Shown here: positions 18,701 through 27,877 of the stretch, in pieces | How positions within the stretch are numbered: position 1 is the stretch's first letter | How the letters are laid out: each line of letters starts with the position of its first letter | Origin: Planctomycetaceae bacterium | GTDB taxonomy: Bacteria; Planctomycetota; Planctomycetia; Planctomycetales; Planctomycetaceae | DNA length: 58,564 nucleotides | NCBI GenBank assembly: GCA_002724315.1 | Contig: PBOJ01000019.1 | Coordinates: 24,796-83,359 of the forward strand | Direction of reading: 5' to 3' | Position numbers and translations under genes: made by a program | Notes under the pieces: generated by a model | What the model was told of the DNA's origin: nothing | The model's input: the letters and a program-made list of their open reading frames with translations, nothing else | Database searches by the model: none

Positions 18701-19237
18701 TCACTGGCCGCCGGATGTCAGCACCTCGAGAATCCCACGACAAAATTCGGGCAGATCATCGGGCTTGCGACTCGAGACGAAGTGCCTGTCGACGACCACC
18801 GCAGCGTCCTCCCAGATGGCTCCCGCGTTGACAAGATCGTCTTTGATCCCCGGCGAGCCTGTCACCCGCACCCCGTCGTAGACGCCCGCCGAGATCGGGA
18901 TCCAGCCACCGTGGCAAACCGCGGCGACCAGCTTTTCGGCCGCGGCGAACTCTCGCACGATCTCCAGCACGGCCGGATCGCGACGCAACTTGTCGGGCAT
19001 GAACCCGCCTGGGACAACCAGTCCGTCAAAGTCTCCGGCCGACATGTCATCGATGGCAGCATCCGCCACGCAGGGGTACCCGTTTTTTCCGGCATACGTT
19101 TCGCCGGAAACGGGACCGGCCACCACGACTTCCGCCCCCGCTTCGATCAGCCTCAACCGCGGGTACCACAGTTCGAGGTCCTCGTAGATGTCTCCGACAA
19201 ATACCAGGATCCGTCGGCCGGAAAGCGATTGGTTCAT
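18701..19237 (-). CDS. DJ-1/PfpI family protein
   Basis: This 178-residue single-domain protein is of the DJ-1/PfpI glutamine-amidotransferase-like fold. Key residues are Glu19 in GDIYEDLELW, the nucleophile elbow AVCHGGW (Cys108, His109) and GLVVPGGFMPD near 72. SRKPDDLPEF near the C-terminus is the conserved SR(K/N)P.DLP stretch of PfpI/YhbO-type proteins. Members act as glyoxalase III, protein/nucleic-acid deglycase or general stress proteins. No signal peptide. The order DJ-1 then yaaA (43-base gap), with msrA nearby, suggests a damage-response neighbourhood. Confidence 0.9.
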   Translation of the reverse strand: MNQSLSGRRILVFVGDIYEDLELWYPRLRLIEAGAEVVVAGPVSGETYAGKNGYPCVADAAIDDMSAGDFDGLVVPGGFMPDKLRRDPAVLEIVREFAAAEKLVAAVCHGGWIPISAGVYDGVRVTGSPGIKDDLVNAGAIWEDAAVVVDRHFVSSRKPDDLPEFCRGILEVLTSGGQ

Positions 19238-19258
19238 GTGCGGGTTCCCTCGGATTGG

Positions 19259-20671
19259 TCAGGCCAGGATCGGCCGGACCACCCGTGCCGGCAACACACC
19301 GGTCAGCCGCTGGTCAAGTCCCTGGTACTTGACGCTCAGTCGCCGGTGATCGATCCCCAGCAGGTGCAGGATCGTGGCGTTGAGGTCTCGGATGTGGACC
19401 GGGTTCTCGACGATGTTGTAGCTGAAATCGTCGGTCTGTCCGTGAGAAACACCCCCGGCGGTCCCACCCCCGGCGAACCACATGCTGTAACACCGCGGGT
19501 GATGATCACGTCCATAGTTGGAGCTGGTCAGGGTGCCCTGACTGTAGACGGTGCGGCCGAATTCCCCACCCCAGATCACCAGGGTGTCATCGAGCAGACC
19601 TCGTTGTTTCAGGTCCTGGACCAGGGCCCAGGCCGGCTGATCGACCTCGGCCGCCTGACGCCGGATGCTGCTGGGCAGGCTGCCATGATGATCCCATCCC
19701 CGGTGGAAGACCTGGATAAACCTCACGTCCCGTTCGGCCATCCGTCGCGCCAGCAGGCAGTTGGCCGCGAACGTCCCCGGTTGAGTGGCCTGCTTGCCGT
19801 ACATCTCCAGCGTCTGTTTCGTCTCACCTGAGATGTCGACCAGTTCGGGCACCGACGCCTGCATGCGGAACGCCATCTCGTACTGGGAGATCCGGGCCCG
19901 CGTCTCGGGGTCTCCTCCCCGGGCCAGCACCGCCTCGTTCATCAACTTCAGCCGCTCGATCATCGCTCGCCGCACCTCCCGGCTGACTCCGGCCGGGTTG
20001 GAGAGGTACAGCACCGGATCTCCCTGTGACCGGAAAGCGACTCCCGCGTGCCGCGACGGCAGATACCCGCTGCCCCAGAGTCTCGAGTAGAGTGCCTGGC
20101 CGCGAGGTTCGCAGTTGAGCACGACGAAACTGGGCAGGTTGCGGTTCATTGTCCCCAGCCCGTAGTTCAGCCAGCTTCCCAGGCTGGGATGACCGGCCGC
20201 CTGGTTGCCCGTCTGGATCAGCGTGATCGCCGGGTCATGATTGATCGCATCGGTGTGGATCGTGTGCACATAGGCCAGGTCATCGGCCATCGACCCCACC
20301 CGAGGAAACAGCTCACTGATCGGTTTTCCACAGTCACCGTGACGAGGAAACCGGAACACCGACGGAGCAATCGGAAACCGCGGCTGCGACGACGTCATCG
20401 TGGTCAGCCGTTGGGCACCCCGGATCGAATCCGGCAGGTCCGTGTCGAACAGTTTCTGCAGCCCCGGCTTGTGGTCCAGGGTATCCAACTGCGACGGAGC
20501 CCCGGCCATGAACAGCCAAATCACTCGCCGGGCCCGCGGTGGAAAGTGGGTCGACTGATCGGCCAGTGCGTCCTCGGCCAACATCGTCGACACGGCGGCC
20601 GCCCCCAGGCCCGCACCTGCGAGGAAAGTCCGCCTGGATGCGGCGAAGTCGTCACACATCAGCCCGGCCAT
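19259..20671 (-). CDS. DUF1501 protein, Tat-exported, partner of the DUF1553 protein
   Basis: This 470-residue DUF1501 protein belongs to the alkaline-phosphatase/sulfatase-like superfamily. A twin-arginine signal ([10 protein letters not shown] at 12) leads to the typical first metal-site region [18 protein letters not shown] (52). The usual later motifs are WGGEFGRT and YGRDHHP, then a C-terminal ILHLLGID segment. Members are exported and of unproven function; they usually pair with DUF1553/PSCyt proteins. Here the ATG at 20671 lies three bases after the stop of the DUF1553 gene, the classic planctomycete pair. An internal ATG at 20659 is an alternative start. Confidence 0.92.
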   Translation of the reverse strand: MAGLMCDDFAASRRTFLAGAGLGAAAVSTMLAEDALADQSTHFPPRARRVIWLFMAGAPSQLDTLDHKPGLQKLFDTDLPDSIRGAQRLTTMTSSQPRFPIAPSVFRFPRHGDCGKPISELFPRVGSMADDLAYVHTIHTDAINHDPAITLIQTGNQAAGHPSLGSWLNYGLGTMNRNLPSFVVLNCEPRGQALYSRLWGSGYLPSRHAGVAFRSQGDPVLYLSNPAGVSREVRRAMIERLKLMNEAVLARGGDPETRARISQYEMAFRMQASVPELVDISGETKQTLEMYGKQATQPGTFAANCLLARRMAERDVRFIQVFHRGWDHHGSLPSSIRRQAAEVDQPAWALVQDLKQRGLLDDTLVIWGGEFGRTVYSQGTLTSSNYGRDHHPRCYSMWFAGGGTAGGVSHGQTDDFSYNIVENPVHIRDLNATILHLLGIDHRRLSVKYQGLDQRLTGVLPARVVRPILA

Positions 20672-20674
20672 GGT

Positions 20675-23600
20675 TCATTCCACGTTGAGAAAGTCGTCTC
20701 GGTTCATCAGCAGGTTGGCCACCATCGTCCAGCTGGCACACTCGATGGCATCCAGGTCATCGGGTTTCGGACTGGCCCCGACACCCAGCAGTTTTTGGGC
20801 CGCCTCCGGGTCCGCGGCGAACTGACCGCGGAACACCTTCGACGCAGCCACCAGTTGCTCGACATCGGCATCCGAGGCGTTGCGGGACAGTGCCCGCCGG
20901 AACATCCACCTCGCGCGTTTCGAATCCGGCCCGCCCAGCCTCACCGCCTGCTCCGCCAGTCCCCTGGCCGCTTCGACATACTGCGGATCGTTCATCAGCA
21001 CCAGCGCCTGCAGCGGCGTATTGGTCCGCTCTCGACGAACCGTGCACTGCTCCCGGGTCGGCGCATCGAACGTGGCCATGGCCGGAGGCGGAGATGTCCG
21101 TTTCCAGAACGTGTACAGGGTGCGACGATACAGGGCTTCCCCGCTGTCGGCCGTGTACTCCCGCGTGTTGCTGCCCGCAAACGCGACATCCTTCCAGACC
21201 CCCTTGGGCTGGTAGGGCCGTACGCCGGGCCCGCCAACCCGCCGCTGCAGCAGCCCTCCTACCGCCAGCGCCTGGTCCCGCAGCACCTCGGCATCCAGGC
21301 GGTGCCGGGGCCCTCGCGACATCAACCGGTTGTCCGGATCGGCCGTCCATTTGGAGTGGGAAACCCGACTGTCCTGTCTGTAGGCGGCCGAATTGACCAT
21401 CAGCTTCAACACGTGTCGCACATCCCAGCCGGATTCGATGAACTCGACAGCCAGCCAGTCAAGCAGCCTGGGGTGTCTCGGCCGCTCACCCATCACCCCG
21501 AAATCCTCGGTCGTCTTGACCAGTCCCACGCCGAAGACCGATTGCCAGAGCCGGTTGACCGTCACCCGTGCTGTCAGCGGATGCCGGCGATCGACCAGCC
21601 AACGGGCCAGTGCCAGCCGGTCGGCCGGAACGCCGGCTTCCAGCCCGGCGAACATCTCCGGGACGCCGGGTTTCACCTGTTCGCGGCGCTGATCGTATTC
21701 CCCTCGTTCCAGCACCCATGCCCGGGGCGTGCGGTCCGAGCGTTCCTGCATCACCAGCGTGGTGATCGAACGAGCGTAGATGTAATCGCGACGAGTTTCC
21801 GTCCGGCCCAGTGCCGCAGACACCAGTTGCTGCGACCTGTCGGCGACCGATCCGTGCCAGTCGGCGACCAGGTCACGGTCGCCGTCGCGAAGCGCATCCC
21901 ATGCGGCCCGGTTGGCGGCCAAGTCCCGCAGGCGGAATTCCGATGCCAGGAGCCTCGCCTCGTCGTTGCTCAACCACCGGGACCAGATGCGGACGTCGCT
22001 GATCCCTCCGGTGGGCAGGCTGCCACCGATGACCAGCGGGCCGTCATGCAGAGCGGTCGCCTCGATCAACTGCTCATTGGAGTTCCGCAATCGCCGCACC
22101 TGTCCATCGACCAGCATGCTGATCGACGAATTGGACCGACCTCCCGAATACCTCACGCAGACGTGCTGCCACGCTGCGGGCGCCAGCGCCTGATCACCAG
22201 GAAGCAGTCCTTTGACCGAGGCTCCCCGGGCATCAGAGAGTTCAAACGACAGCGTTCCACGAGGATTGCTGGTGATCCGCCAGCCCGACGTCTTCTTGTC
22301 CTTCCCGGTGTGCCGGTGTTCGAGAACCGTCGTGCTGACCAGCTTCTCGGGAGTCCTCAGCCAGAAACTGATCGAGATCGCCTGATCGGTATCCAGTCCC
22401 GGCAACTGCCGCGTCAAACCCCCGGCACCGTCACCGAACCGAACTCCACGATCTCCACCCGGATGGGCCCGAGCCGCCCGGACACCCTCAGGCCACCCCC
22501 CTTTGCTGCCGGGGGGCCGTCGAAGCGGGTCCGAAAACATCTGACCCGCCGAAGAAACCACCTCGAGAGAACGTCGGTCAGCCAACTCCCACCACGCTCG
22601 GACCTCGGCATCGGGCCGTCGCCCTTTTTCAGCCAAAAGCGTGCGGCGCAGGCCCTGCAGCATCGTCCACTCGGCCTCGTGTTCTGCCGAAGGCAACACG
22701 GCCACCGGAGGGGCATCCTTCTGGTTGCCGTCGTTGGGTGGCTGAGTCGTGTTGTTGAAGAACGCGGCCAGTCGATAGAAGTCCCGCTGTTTCAGTGGAT
22801 CGTACTTGTGGTCGTGACACCCCGCACACCGGGCCGTCAAACCCATGAAGACCGTCGACACCGTCTCGACACGGTCGACCATGTAACGAACATTCATCTC
22901 CTCGGGAATCAGACCACCCTCAGCGGTCGACACATTGCAGCGGCCAAAACCGGTAGCAACCCGCTGGTCGAGTGTGGCCCGGGGCAACAGGTCACCGGCA
23001 ACCTGTTCGATGACGAACTGGTCGAACGGCATGTTGGCAGCGAAGGCCCGAATCACCCAGTCCCGGTAGGGCCAGATCTCACGGTAGTTGTCCAAGTGCA
23101 TGCCGTGGGTGTCGCCATATCGGGCGGCATCCAGCCAGAACCGGGTCCGGTGTTCGGCGGCGGCCGGTGAAGCCAGCAAACGGTCGACCAGCCGTTCGTA
23201 GGCACCGGGCCGTTTGTCAGCCAGAAACGCCGCCAACATCCTCGGACTCGGCGGCAGGCCGGTCAGGTGCAAAGCAACACGACGGGCCAGTGTCGGGCGA
23301 CCAGCTGCCTGATTGGGCTGCAAGTCACGGTGGCTCAATCCGCGGGCCACAAAAAAGTCGATCGGCGTCCGGGCCCATGCGGCCTGCCCGGCATCGGCTG
23401 GGACCGGCGGCCGTTCGGGGGTCACGAAGGCCCAGTGCCGTTCCCATCGGGCTCCTGCCCGGACCCACTCGGCCAGGACGCGGCGTTGGTCGGCATTCGG
23501 ACGTTTCTTGTGCTCAGGAGGCGGCATCCGCTGTTCCGGGTCGTCGCTCTCGATCCGTTGCACCAGCTTCGATTTCGCCGGTTGACCGGCGACGAGAATG

Positions 23601-23809
23601 CCCGACCGCGTCAGCCCCGCCTCCGTATCCAGCCGGAGATCTCCCTTGCGGGCCTGCTTGTCGGGTCCGTGGCAGGCGAAACAGAATTCCGAGAGAATCG
23701 GACGAACGTCACGGTTGAAGTCGAGGTCGTCGGCGGGCACGTCCCGGGCAACGCCGGTGCACCACGCCAGGACGCCCAGCACAACGATTGTTCGACGCCG
23801 GTTCATCAT
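20675..23809 (-). CDS. PSCyt1-DUF1549-LamG-DUF1553 cytochrome-type protein
   Basis: This 1044-residue exported protein has a signal to about residue 25. A Planctomycete cytochrome-c (PSCyt1) domain has CFACH (Cys43, Cys46, His47) and a candidate axial methionine in QRMPPPEH (94). DUF1549 spans about 145-355 and holds a second CAGCH (Cys328, Cys331, His332) in the typical CHDHKYDPL context. An inserted LamG/concanavalin-like sheet lies at about 440-580 (ISISFWLRTPEK, WQHVCVRYSGG, VLIDGQ-like VDGQVRR). DUF1553 follows (about 690-950) with NRLWQSVFGVGLV. It is upstream of, and tightly linked to, the DUF1501 gene. The start is an ATG at 23809 or 23806. The family is thought to act in extracytoplasmic polymer capture and redox chemistry; this is not proven. 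Confidence 0.92.
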   Translation of the reverse strand: MMNRRRTIVVLGVLAWCTGVARDVPADDLDFNRDVRPILSEFCFACHGPDKQARKGDLRLDTEAGLTRSGILVAGQPAKSKLVQRIESDDPEQRMPPPEHKKRPNADQRRVLAEWVRAGARWERHWAFVTPERPPVPADAGQAAWARTPIDFFVARGLSHRDLQPNQAAGRPTLARRVALHLTGLPPSPRMLAAFLADKRPGAYERLVDRLLASPAAAEHRTRFWLDAARYGDTHGMHLDNYREIWPYRDWVIRAFAANMPFDQFVIEQVAGDLLPRATLDQRVATGFGRCNVSTAEGGLIPEEMNVRYMVDRVETVSTVFMGLTARCAGCHDHKYDPLKQRDFYRLAAFFNNTTQPPNDGNQKDAPPVAVLPSAEHEAEWTMLQGLRRTLLAEKGRRPDAEVRAWWELADRRSLEVVSSAGQMFSDPLRRPPGSKGGWPEGVRAARAHPGGDRGVRFGDGAGGLTRQLPGLDTDQAISISFWLRTPEKLVSTTVLEHRHTGKDKKTSGWRITSNPRGTLSFELSDARGASVKGLLPGDQALAPAAWQHVCVRYSGGRSNSSISMLVDGQVRRLRNSNEQLIEATALHDGPLVIGGSLPTGGISDVRIWSRWLSNDEARLLASEFRLRDLAANRAAWDALRDGDRDLVADWHGSVADRSQQLVSAALGRTETRRDYIYARSITTLVMQERSDRTPRAWVLERGEYDQRREQVKPGVPEMFAGLEAGVPADRLALARWLVDRRHPLTARVTVNRLWQSVFGVGLVKTTEDFGVMGERPRHPRLLDWLAVEFIESGWDVRHVLKLMVNSAAYRQDSRVSHSKWTADPDNRLMSRGPRHRLDAEVLRDQALAVGGLLQRRVGGPGVRPYQPKGVWKDVAFAGSNTREYTADSGEALYRRTLYTFWKRTSPPPAMATFDAPTREQCTVRRERTNTPLQALVLMNDPQYVEAARGLAEQAVRLGGPDSKRARWMFRRALSRNASDADVEQLVAASKVFRGQFAADPEAAQKLLGVGASPKPDDLDAIECASWTMVANLLMNRDDFLNVE

Positions 23810-23882
23810 CGTCTCGACCACGTTCCCTCAGGGACCGATTCCACGGTCGATATTGTATCAGCGAGGGCCGCCGAAGCGACTT

Positions 23883-25292
23883 TCAGGCAAACAGCCCCTC
23901 GATGACCTGCCCTTCGGCGATCTTGGTCGGCCGGGGCAGTCGTGGGAAATAGGTCGTCTCCGGCTCGATTCCCAGGGCGTGGTAGATCGACGCGCCGAAA
24001 TCGACGGGGGTCCAGGGCCGTGTCGCCGGGGCGGCTCCGTTGGGATCGGTCGCACCGATCACCACTCCGCCCTTCACTCCTGCTCCGGCCAACAGCACGT
24101 TGCCGGCGCGGGGATAATGGTCACGTCCGGCGGTCTTGTTGATCTTCGGCGTCCGCCCGAACTCACCCATCGCCACCACCAGGGTCGTGTCCAGCAGCCC
24201 CCGTTCCTCGAGGTCAGTCAACAGCGAGGTCAGCGACATGTCCAGCTGCGGCAAGTTGCCGGGGCCCTTGTATTCGTGCCAGGTCTTGTCCTTGCCAACG
24301 GCGGCCGGCCGCGAGCCGAACGACATCATCGAATCGAACAGCCAGCCGTGGTTGTCCCACGTCCCGTTGGTCACACCCTTGCCGAACAGGCCTCCCTGCA
24401 CCGCGTGGTTGACCGTTACGAACCGGGCTCCGGCTTCAATCATCCGCCGGGCCAGCAGCACTCGCTGGCCATAGATGTTCATGCCGTACCGCTGACGCAC
24501 CGCCAGGGATTCCTCGTCCAGCTTCGCCGCCTTCTGGATGGCGCCGCTGGTCAGTGTGGTCACGGCTTCCTCGAACAGGTTGTCGTGAACCGAGAGCGTG
24601 TTGTTGCCCGAGGAGGCCAGCCGCCCCAGATTGTCGACCTGGTCGAGCAGGCTCCGTCGTGTTTCGAACCGGCCCCGCGGCAACCGCAGGCCCTCGATCT
24701 GGAAATCCTTCGCACTGGGATCGCCGTCGACATCGAAGGCCGAGTAGGCCGGACCAAGATATCCGGAGGGCGTCGTATATCGAGCCGCAACGGGAACGCC
24801 GACGTAGGAGGGGATGCCGGGCTGCCGGGTCCCCAGCACCGCGCTGGCAATGCACCCGAAATTCGGGAAGTACTGCTGGTTGCGGGACCGGGGCAACACG
24901 CCACTCATGGCGTGCTTGGAGGCATCGCCATGACTGCCGCTGGCACCTTTCCACGACCGGACGACGGCCACCTTGTCCATCATCCGGGCCAGCAACGGCA
25001 TCTTCTCGGTGATGAACGTTCCGGGCACATTGGTCGACTGCGGACTCCAAAGACCACGGATGCCGACAGGCGCATCGGGCTTGGGGTCCCAGGACTCGAA
25101 GTGACTGATGCCACCGGCCAGGAACAAAAAGATGCACGAGTAATCGCGGCGAGCGGGATCCACCTGCCCGGCACGAGATGCGGCCAGGTAACCGGGCAGC
25201 GACAGCCCGAACAGCCCGGTGCCCAGTTGCAGTGCGGCCCGCCGTGTCAGTTGGTCAACCGCCGCCAGGTCCATCCCACTTTGCTGACTCAT
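23883..25292 (-). CDS. DUF1501 protein (Tat-exported), second copy
   Basis: This 469-residue DUF1501 protein has a Tat-like signal (TRRAALQLGTGLFG near residue 16). Core motifs are IFLFLAGGISHFESWDPKP (about 53), MGEFGRTPKIN and AGRDHYP, and the C-terminal region has SIYHALGI. The start is taken at the ATG at 25292, which is preceded by AGGGAGCAGG; codons further upstream show no family similarity. It is separated by 73 bases from the DUF1553 gene on the same strand. It may belong to the same transcription unit (DUF1501-DUF1553-DUF1501) or be independent. The gene diverges from the metallo-beta-lactamase-like gene at 25491. Confidence 0.9.
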   Translation of the reverse strand: MSQQSGMDLAAVDQLTRRAALQLGTGLFGLSLPGYLAASRAGQVDPARRDYSCIFLFLAGGISHFESWDPKPDAPVGIRGLWSPQSTNVPGTFITEKMPLLARMMDKVAVVRSWKGASGSHGDASKHAMSGVLPRSRNQQYFPNFGCIASAVLGTRQPGIPSYVGVPVAARYTTPSGYLGPAYSAFDVDGDPSAKDFQIEGLRLPRGRFETRRSLLDQVDNLGRLASSGNNTLSVHDNLFEEAVTTLTSGAIQKAAKLDEESLAVRQRYGMNIYGQRVLLARRMIEAGARFVTVNHAVQGGLFGKGVTNGTWDNHGWLFDSMMSFGSRPAAVGKDKTWHEYKGPGNLPQLDMSLTSLLTDLEERGLLDTTLVVAMGEFGRTPKINKTAGRDHYPRAGNVLLAGAGVKGGVVIGATDPNGAAPATRPWTPVDFGASIYHALGIEPETTYFPRLPRPTKIAEGQVIEGLFA

Positions 25293-25490
25293 CACGACCT
25301 GCTCCCTGAGATCAACCACCGCCAATGCGACCAGACTAACCTCTTGACCCGACCGCAGACAACCGGAATTGGGCCACACCGATTCGTCGACCAACGGCGT
25401 TGTTGATAGGATGACGTCCCTGCTGTTGTTCATCGACCACCACAGGTTCCACACACCTCATCAAACCACGGTTTTTCTCCGAGGCTCCTC

Positions 25491-26357
25491 ATGCCATTCA
25501 CCAAATCTCTTCAGGGCCCGTCGCTGGCACTGCTGGTGGCCCTGCTGATCAGTGCCACATCAAACGCCCGGGCTGATGGTCCCTACCCGGCTCACAAGGT
25601 TGTCGACAACATCTACTACGTTGGCTCCAACGATCTGGCCATCTACCTGGTGACGACTCCCAAGGGGCACATGCTGATCAACACCGGTTTCGACGAGACC
25701 GTGCCGCTGATCCAGGCTTCGGTCCGTTCACTGGGGTTCAAGATGACCGACATCAAGATCATCCTGGCCAGCCACGCCCACGCGGATCACGTCGCCGGCC
25801 ACGCCCGTGCCCGCGAGGTCAGCGGAGCAAAGGTTTTCGTGATGACCGGCGACGAGAAAGTGATTGCCGGAGGCGGCAAGGGCCAGTACCTCTACACCGA
25901 CAGCCGCTGGCGACCATGCCCCGTCGACAAGGTGCTCAAGGACGGCGAGAAGGTCACGCTGGGTGGCACCACGCTGGTGGCCCGCCACACGCCCGGCCAC
26001 ACGCCGGGCTGCACCACCTGGACGGCCAAGGTCACCGACGGCAAGAGCAAGAAACTGGTCGTCGTCGTCGGCAGCCCCAACGTCAACCCTGGCTATCAGC
26101 TGGTCAAAAACAAGGCCTACCCGAAAATCGCCAAGGACTTCTCCCGCACGTTCAAGGTGCTCAACTCACTCAAGTGCGACTACTTCCTCGGAGCTCACGG
26201 GAACTACTACGGCATGCACGCCAAGTACCCGAAGCTGAAAGGGGCCAAGGTCAGCCCCTTCATCGACCCGGCCGGATACCGTGACTACATCTCGCTGAAA
26301 GAGAAAGCGTTTCGCGACACGTTGGCGGCACAGAAGAAAGCGTCACCAAAGAAATAG
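25491..26357 (+). CDS. Subclass B3 metallo-beta-lactamase-like exported hydrolase
   Basis: This 288-residue protein has a signal peptide (residues 9-28, NARADG). It shows the full zinc-ligand set of the metallo-beta-lactamase fold in the B3 arrangement: HAHADH (His95, His97, Asp99, His100), HTPGHTPGCTTW (His170), and GAHGNYYGM (His236). GSPNVNPGYQL near residue 194 lies where B3 enzymes have a serine that orients the zinc water. B3 enzymes hydrolyse beta-lactams in the periplasm, but many environmental members have other or weak activity. The gene stands alone, with promoter-like space of 198 bases upstream. The metallo-hydrolase call is firm; beta-lactam activity is an inference. Confidence 0.88.
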   Translation: MPFTKSLQGPSLALLVALLISATSNARADGPYPAHKVVDNIYYVGSNDLAIYLVTTPKGHMLINTGFDETVPLIQASVRSLGFKMTDIKIILASHAHADHVAGHARAREVSGAKVFVMTGDEKVIAGGGKGQYLYTDSRWRPCPVDKVLKDGEKVTLGGTTLVARHTPGHTPGCTTWTAKVTDGKSKKLVVVVGSPNVNPGYQLVKNKAYPKIAKDFSRTFKVLNSLKCDYFLGAHGNYYGMHAKYPKLKGAKVSPFIDPAGYRDYISLKEKAFRDTLAAQKKASPKK

Positions 26358-26393
26358 GGTCGGCCCCGAACGCATCAACTTTCCAGAATGCGA

Positions 26394-26422
26394 TTTCGAG
26401 CAAGTCGGACTTCCCGTATACT
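26394..26422 (+). promoter_or_regulatory. Possible promoter for the DUF1501-cytochrome operon
   Basis: TATACT (26417-26422) matches the sigma-70 -10 box in five of six positions. TTTCGA (26394-26399), 17 bases upstream, is only a weak -35. Its position 51 bases before the ATG at 26473 is sensible. Pattern match only. Confidence 0.3.
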
Positions 26423-26472
26423 GCCGATATCAGACACACGGGCGTATCGTGAATCTTCTCGAGAGCCAAGCA

Positions 26473-27858
26473 ATGGGCGACGGCAAGGACACCACCTCCG
26501 ACTGCACTGGCCCGTTGGGTCGCCGCCAGTTCATGCAGGTGGGGGCCCTGGCCTTGGGCGGCCTGACGTTGCCACAGGTCCTGGCCGCCCGAGCCGCCTC
26601 GGGAAACCACTCGAAGCGAACCTCCGTGATCATGCTCTACCAGCACGGTGGCGCCTCGCAGCTTGAGACCTACGACCTGAAGCCCGACGCCCCGACGGCC
26701 ACCCGCAGCCAGTTCGATCCGATCGCGACCAATGTCCCGGGCATGGACATCTGCGAGCACTTTCCGCTCCAGGCCAAGAACGCCGACAAGTTCTCGATCG
26801 TGCGGTCTTTGCATCACGAGATGAGCAGTCACACCGACGGCGGAATCACCGTCCTGACCGGCAAGGCTCCCCTGGTGGCCGATCCGACATCACAATCCAA
26901 GAGTGCCCACCCCGACTTCGGTTCGGTGGCCAGCAAGTCGCTGGGGACAGGACCGAACGTGATGCCCCCCTACGTGGCGATTCCGCAGAAACCCTACATG
27001 ACCCGGCCAACCTACCTGGGCCTGCACCACGGGGCTTTTGAGGTCGGCGACCCCAGCGTCAAGGGATTCCGGGCACCGCACGTCGGAATCGCCGCCGGCA
27101 AGGACGGCAAGCGGCTCGGAGACCGCAAGACCCTGATCGATCAGCTCGACCGCATCCGCCGGACCGAGGACCTGCGAGGGAACCTGGCAGGGACCGACCA
27201 GTTCCGTGAACTGGCCTTCGAGATGCTCACCAGCCCCGAATCGGCGAAGGCCTTCAACCTCTCCGAAGAATCCGATGTGCTGCGTGACCGGTACGGACGC
27301 CACCTCTGGGGCCAGGCCTGCCTGCTGGCCCGCCGCCTGGCCGAGGCCGGGACTTCCGTGATCAACATCTACTTCAACACACCCAAAACCGGCCAGGAAT
27401 TCACCAACTGGGACGATCACCCTGGCAACGCCGGTCGTGAGGGGCACTTCGCCAAGTTCATGAAGATCCGCCTGCCCTACATGGACCAGGCCCTGGCAAC
27501 TCTGATCGAGGACATCCACTCTCGGGACCTGCAACGGCAGATCCTGGTGGTGGTAGTCGGCGAATTCGGCCGGACCCCGGCAATGCGGTACGGAGTGCCC
27601 AACCGATCCTACGGCCGGGACCACTGGCCCCAGGCCTATTCGGCACTTGTCGCCGGTGGAAGTCTCAAAATGGGACAGGTCGTCGGCGCGACCAACAGCA
27701 AGTCCGAATATCCCACAGCAAGCCCCTACACGCCCCAGGATCTGCTGGCGACAATTTACCACCACCTCGGCATCGACCATTCGCAGACGTTCGATGATTT
27801 TCGGGGCCGCCCGGTCCACATTCTGAGCGAAGCGAAACCGATCGCCGAGTTGATCTGA
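26473..27858 (+). CDS. DUF1501 protein (Tat-exported), first gene of a cytochrome operon
   Basis: This 461-residue DUF1501 protein has a GRRQFMQVGALALGG Tat-like signal (about residue 17) and the metal-site region YQHGGASQLETYDLKP (about 55). VVGEFGRTP and YGRDHWP follow, with an extended loop between them, and TIYHHLGID lies near the C-terminus. The ATG at 26473 is preferred; an in-frame GTG at 26449 would add eight residues. The five-heme cytochrome gene begins 19 bases after its stop, and a dehydrogenase-like gene follows that. The arrangement implies an exported three-protein unit. No enzymatic activity can be assigned to DUF1501. Confidence 0.9.
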   Translation: MGDGKDTTSDCTGPLGRRQFMQVGALALGGLTLPQVLAARAASGNHSKRTSVIMLYQHGGASQLETYDLKPDAPTATRSQFDPIATNVPGMDICEHFPLQAKNADKFSIVRSLHHEMSSHTDGGITVLTGKAPLVADPTSQSKSAHPDFGSVASKSLGTGPNVMPPYVAIPQKPYMTRPTYLGLHHGAFEVGDPSVKGFRAPHVGIAAGKDGKRLGDRKTLIDQLDRIRRTEDLRGNLAGTDQFRELAFEMLTSPESAKAFNLSEESDVLRDRYGRHLWGQACLLARRLAEAGTSVINIYFNTPKTGQEFTNWDDHPGNAGREGHFAKFMKIRLPYMDQALATLIEDIHSRDLQRQILVVVVGEFGRTPAMRYGVPNRSYGRDHWPQAYSALVAGGSLKMGQVVGATNSKSEYPTASPYTPQDLLATIYHHLGIDHSQTFDDFRGRPVHILSEAKPIAELI

Positions 27859-27877
27859 TTCCCCGCGGGTCGAGACC

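Noticed and set aside
20048..23170. A 1040-codon plus-strand open frame antisense to the DUF1553/DUF1501 pair
   Set aside because: GC-rich codon use leaves few stops on the opposite strand. The product is Arg/Pro/Gln/His-rich without any domain, while the minus strand encodes clear families with CXXCH and Tat motifs.
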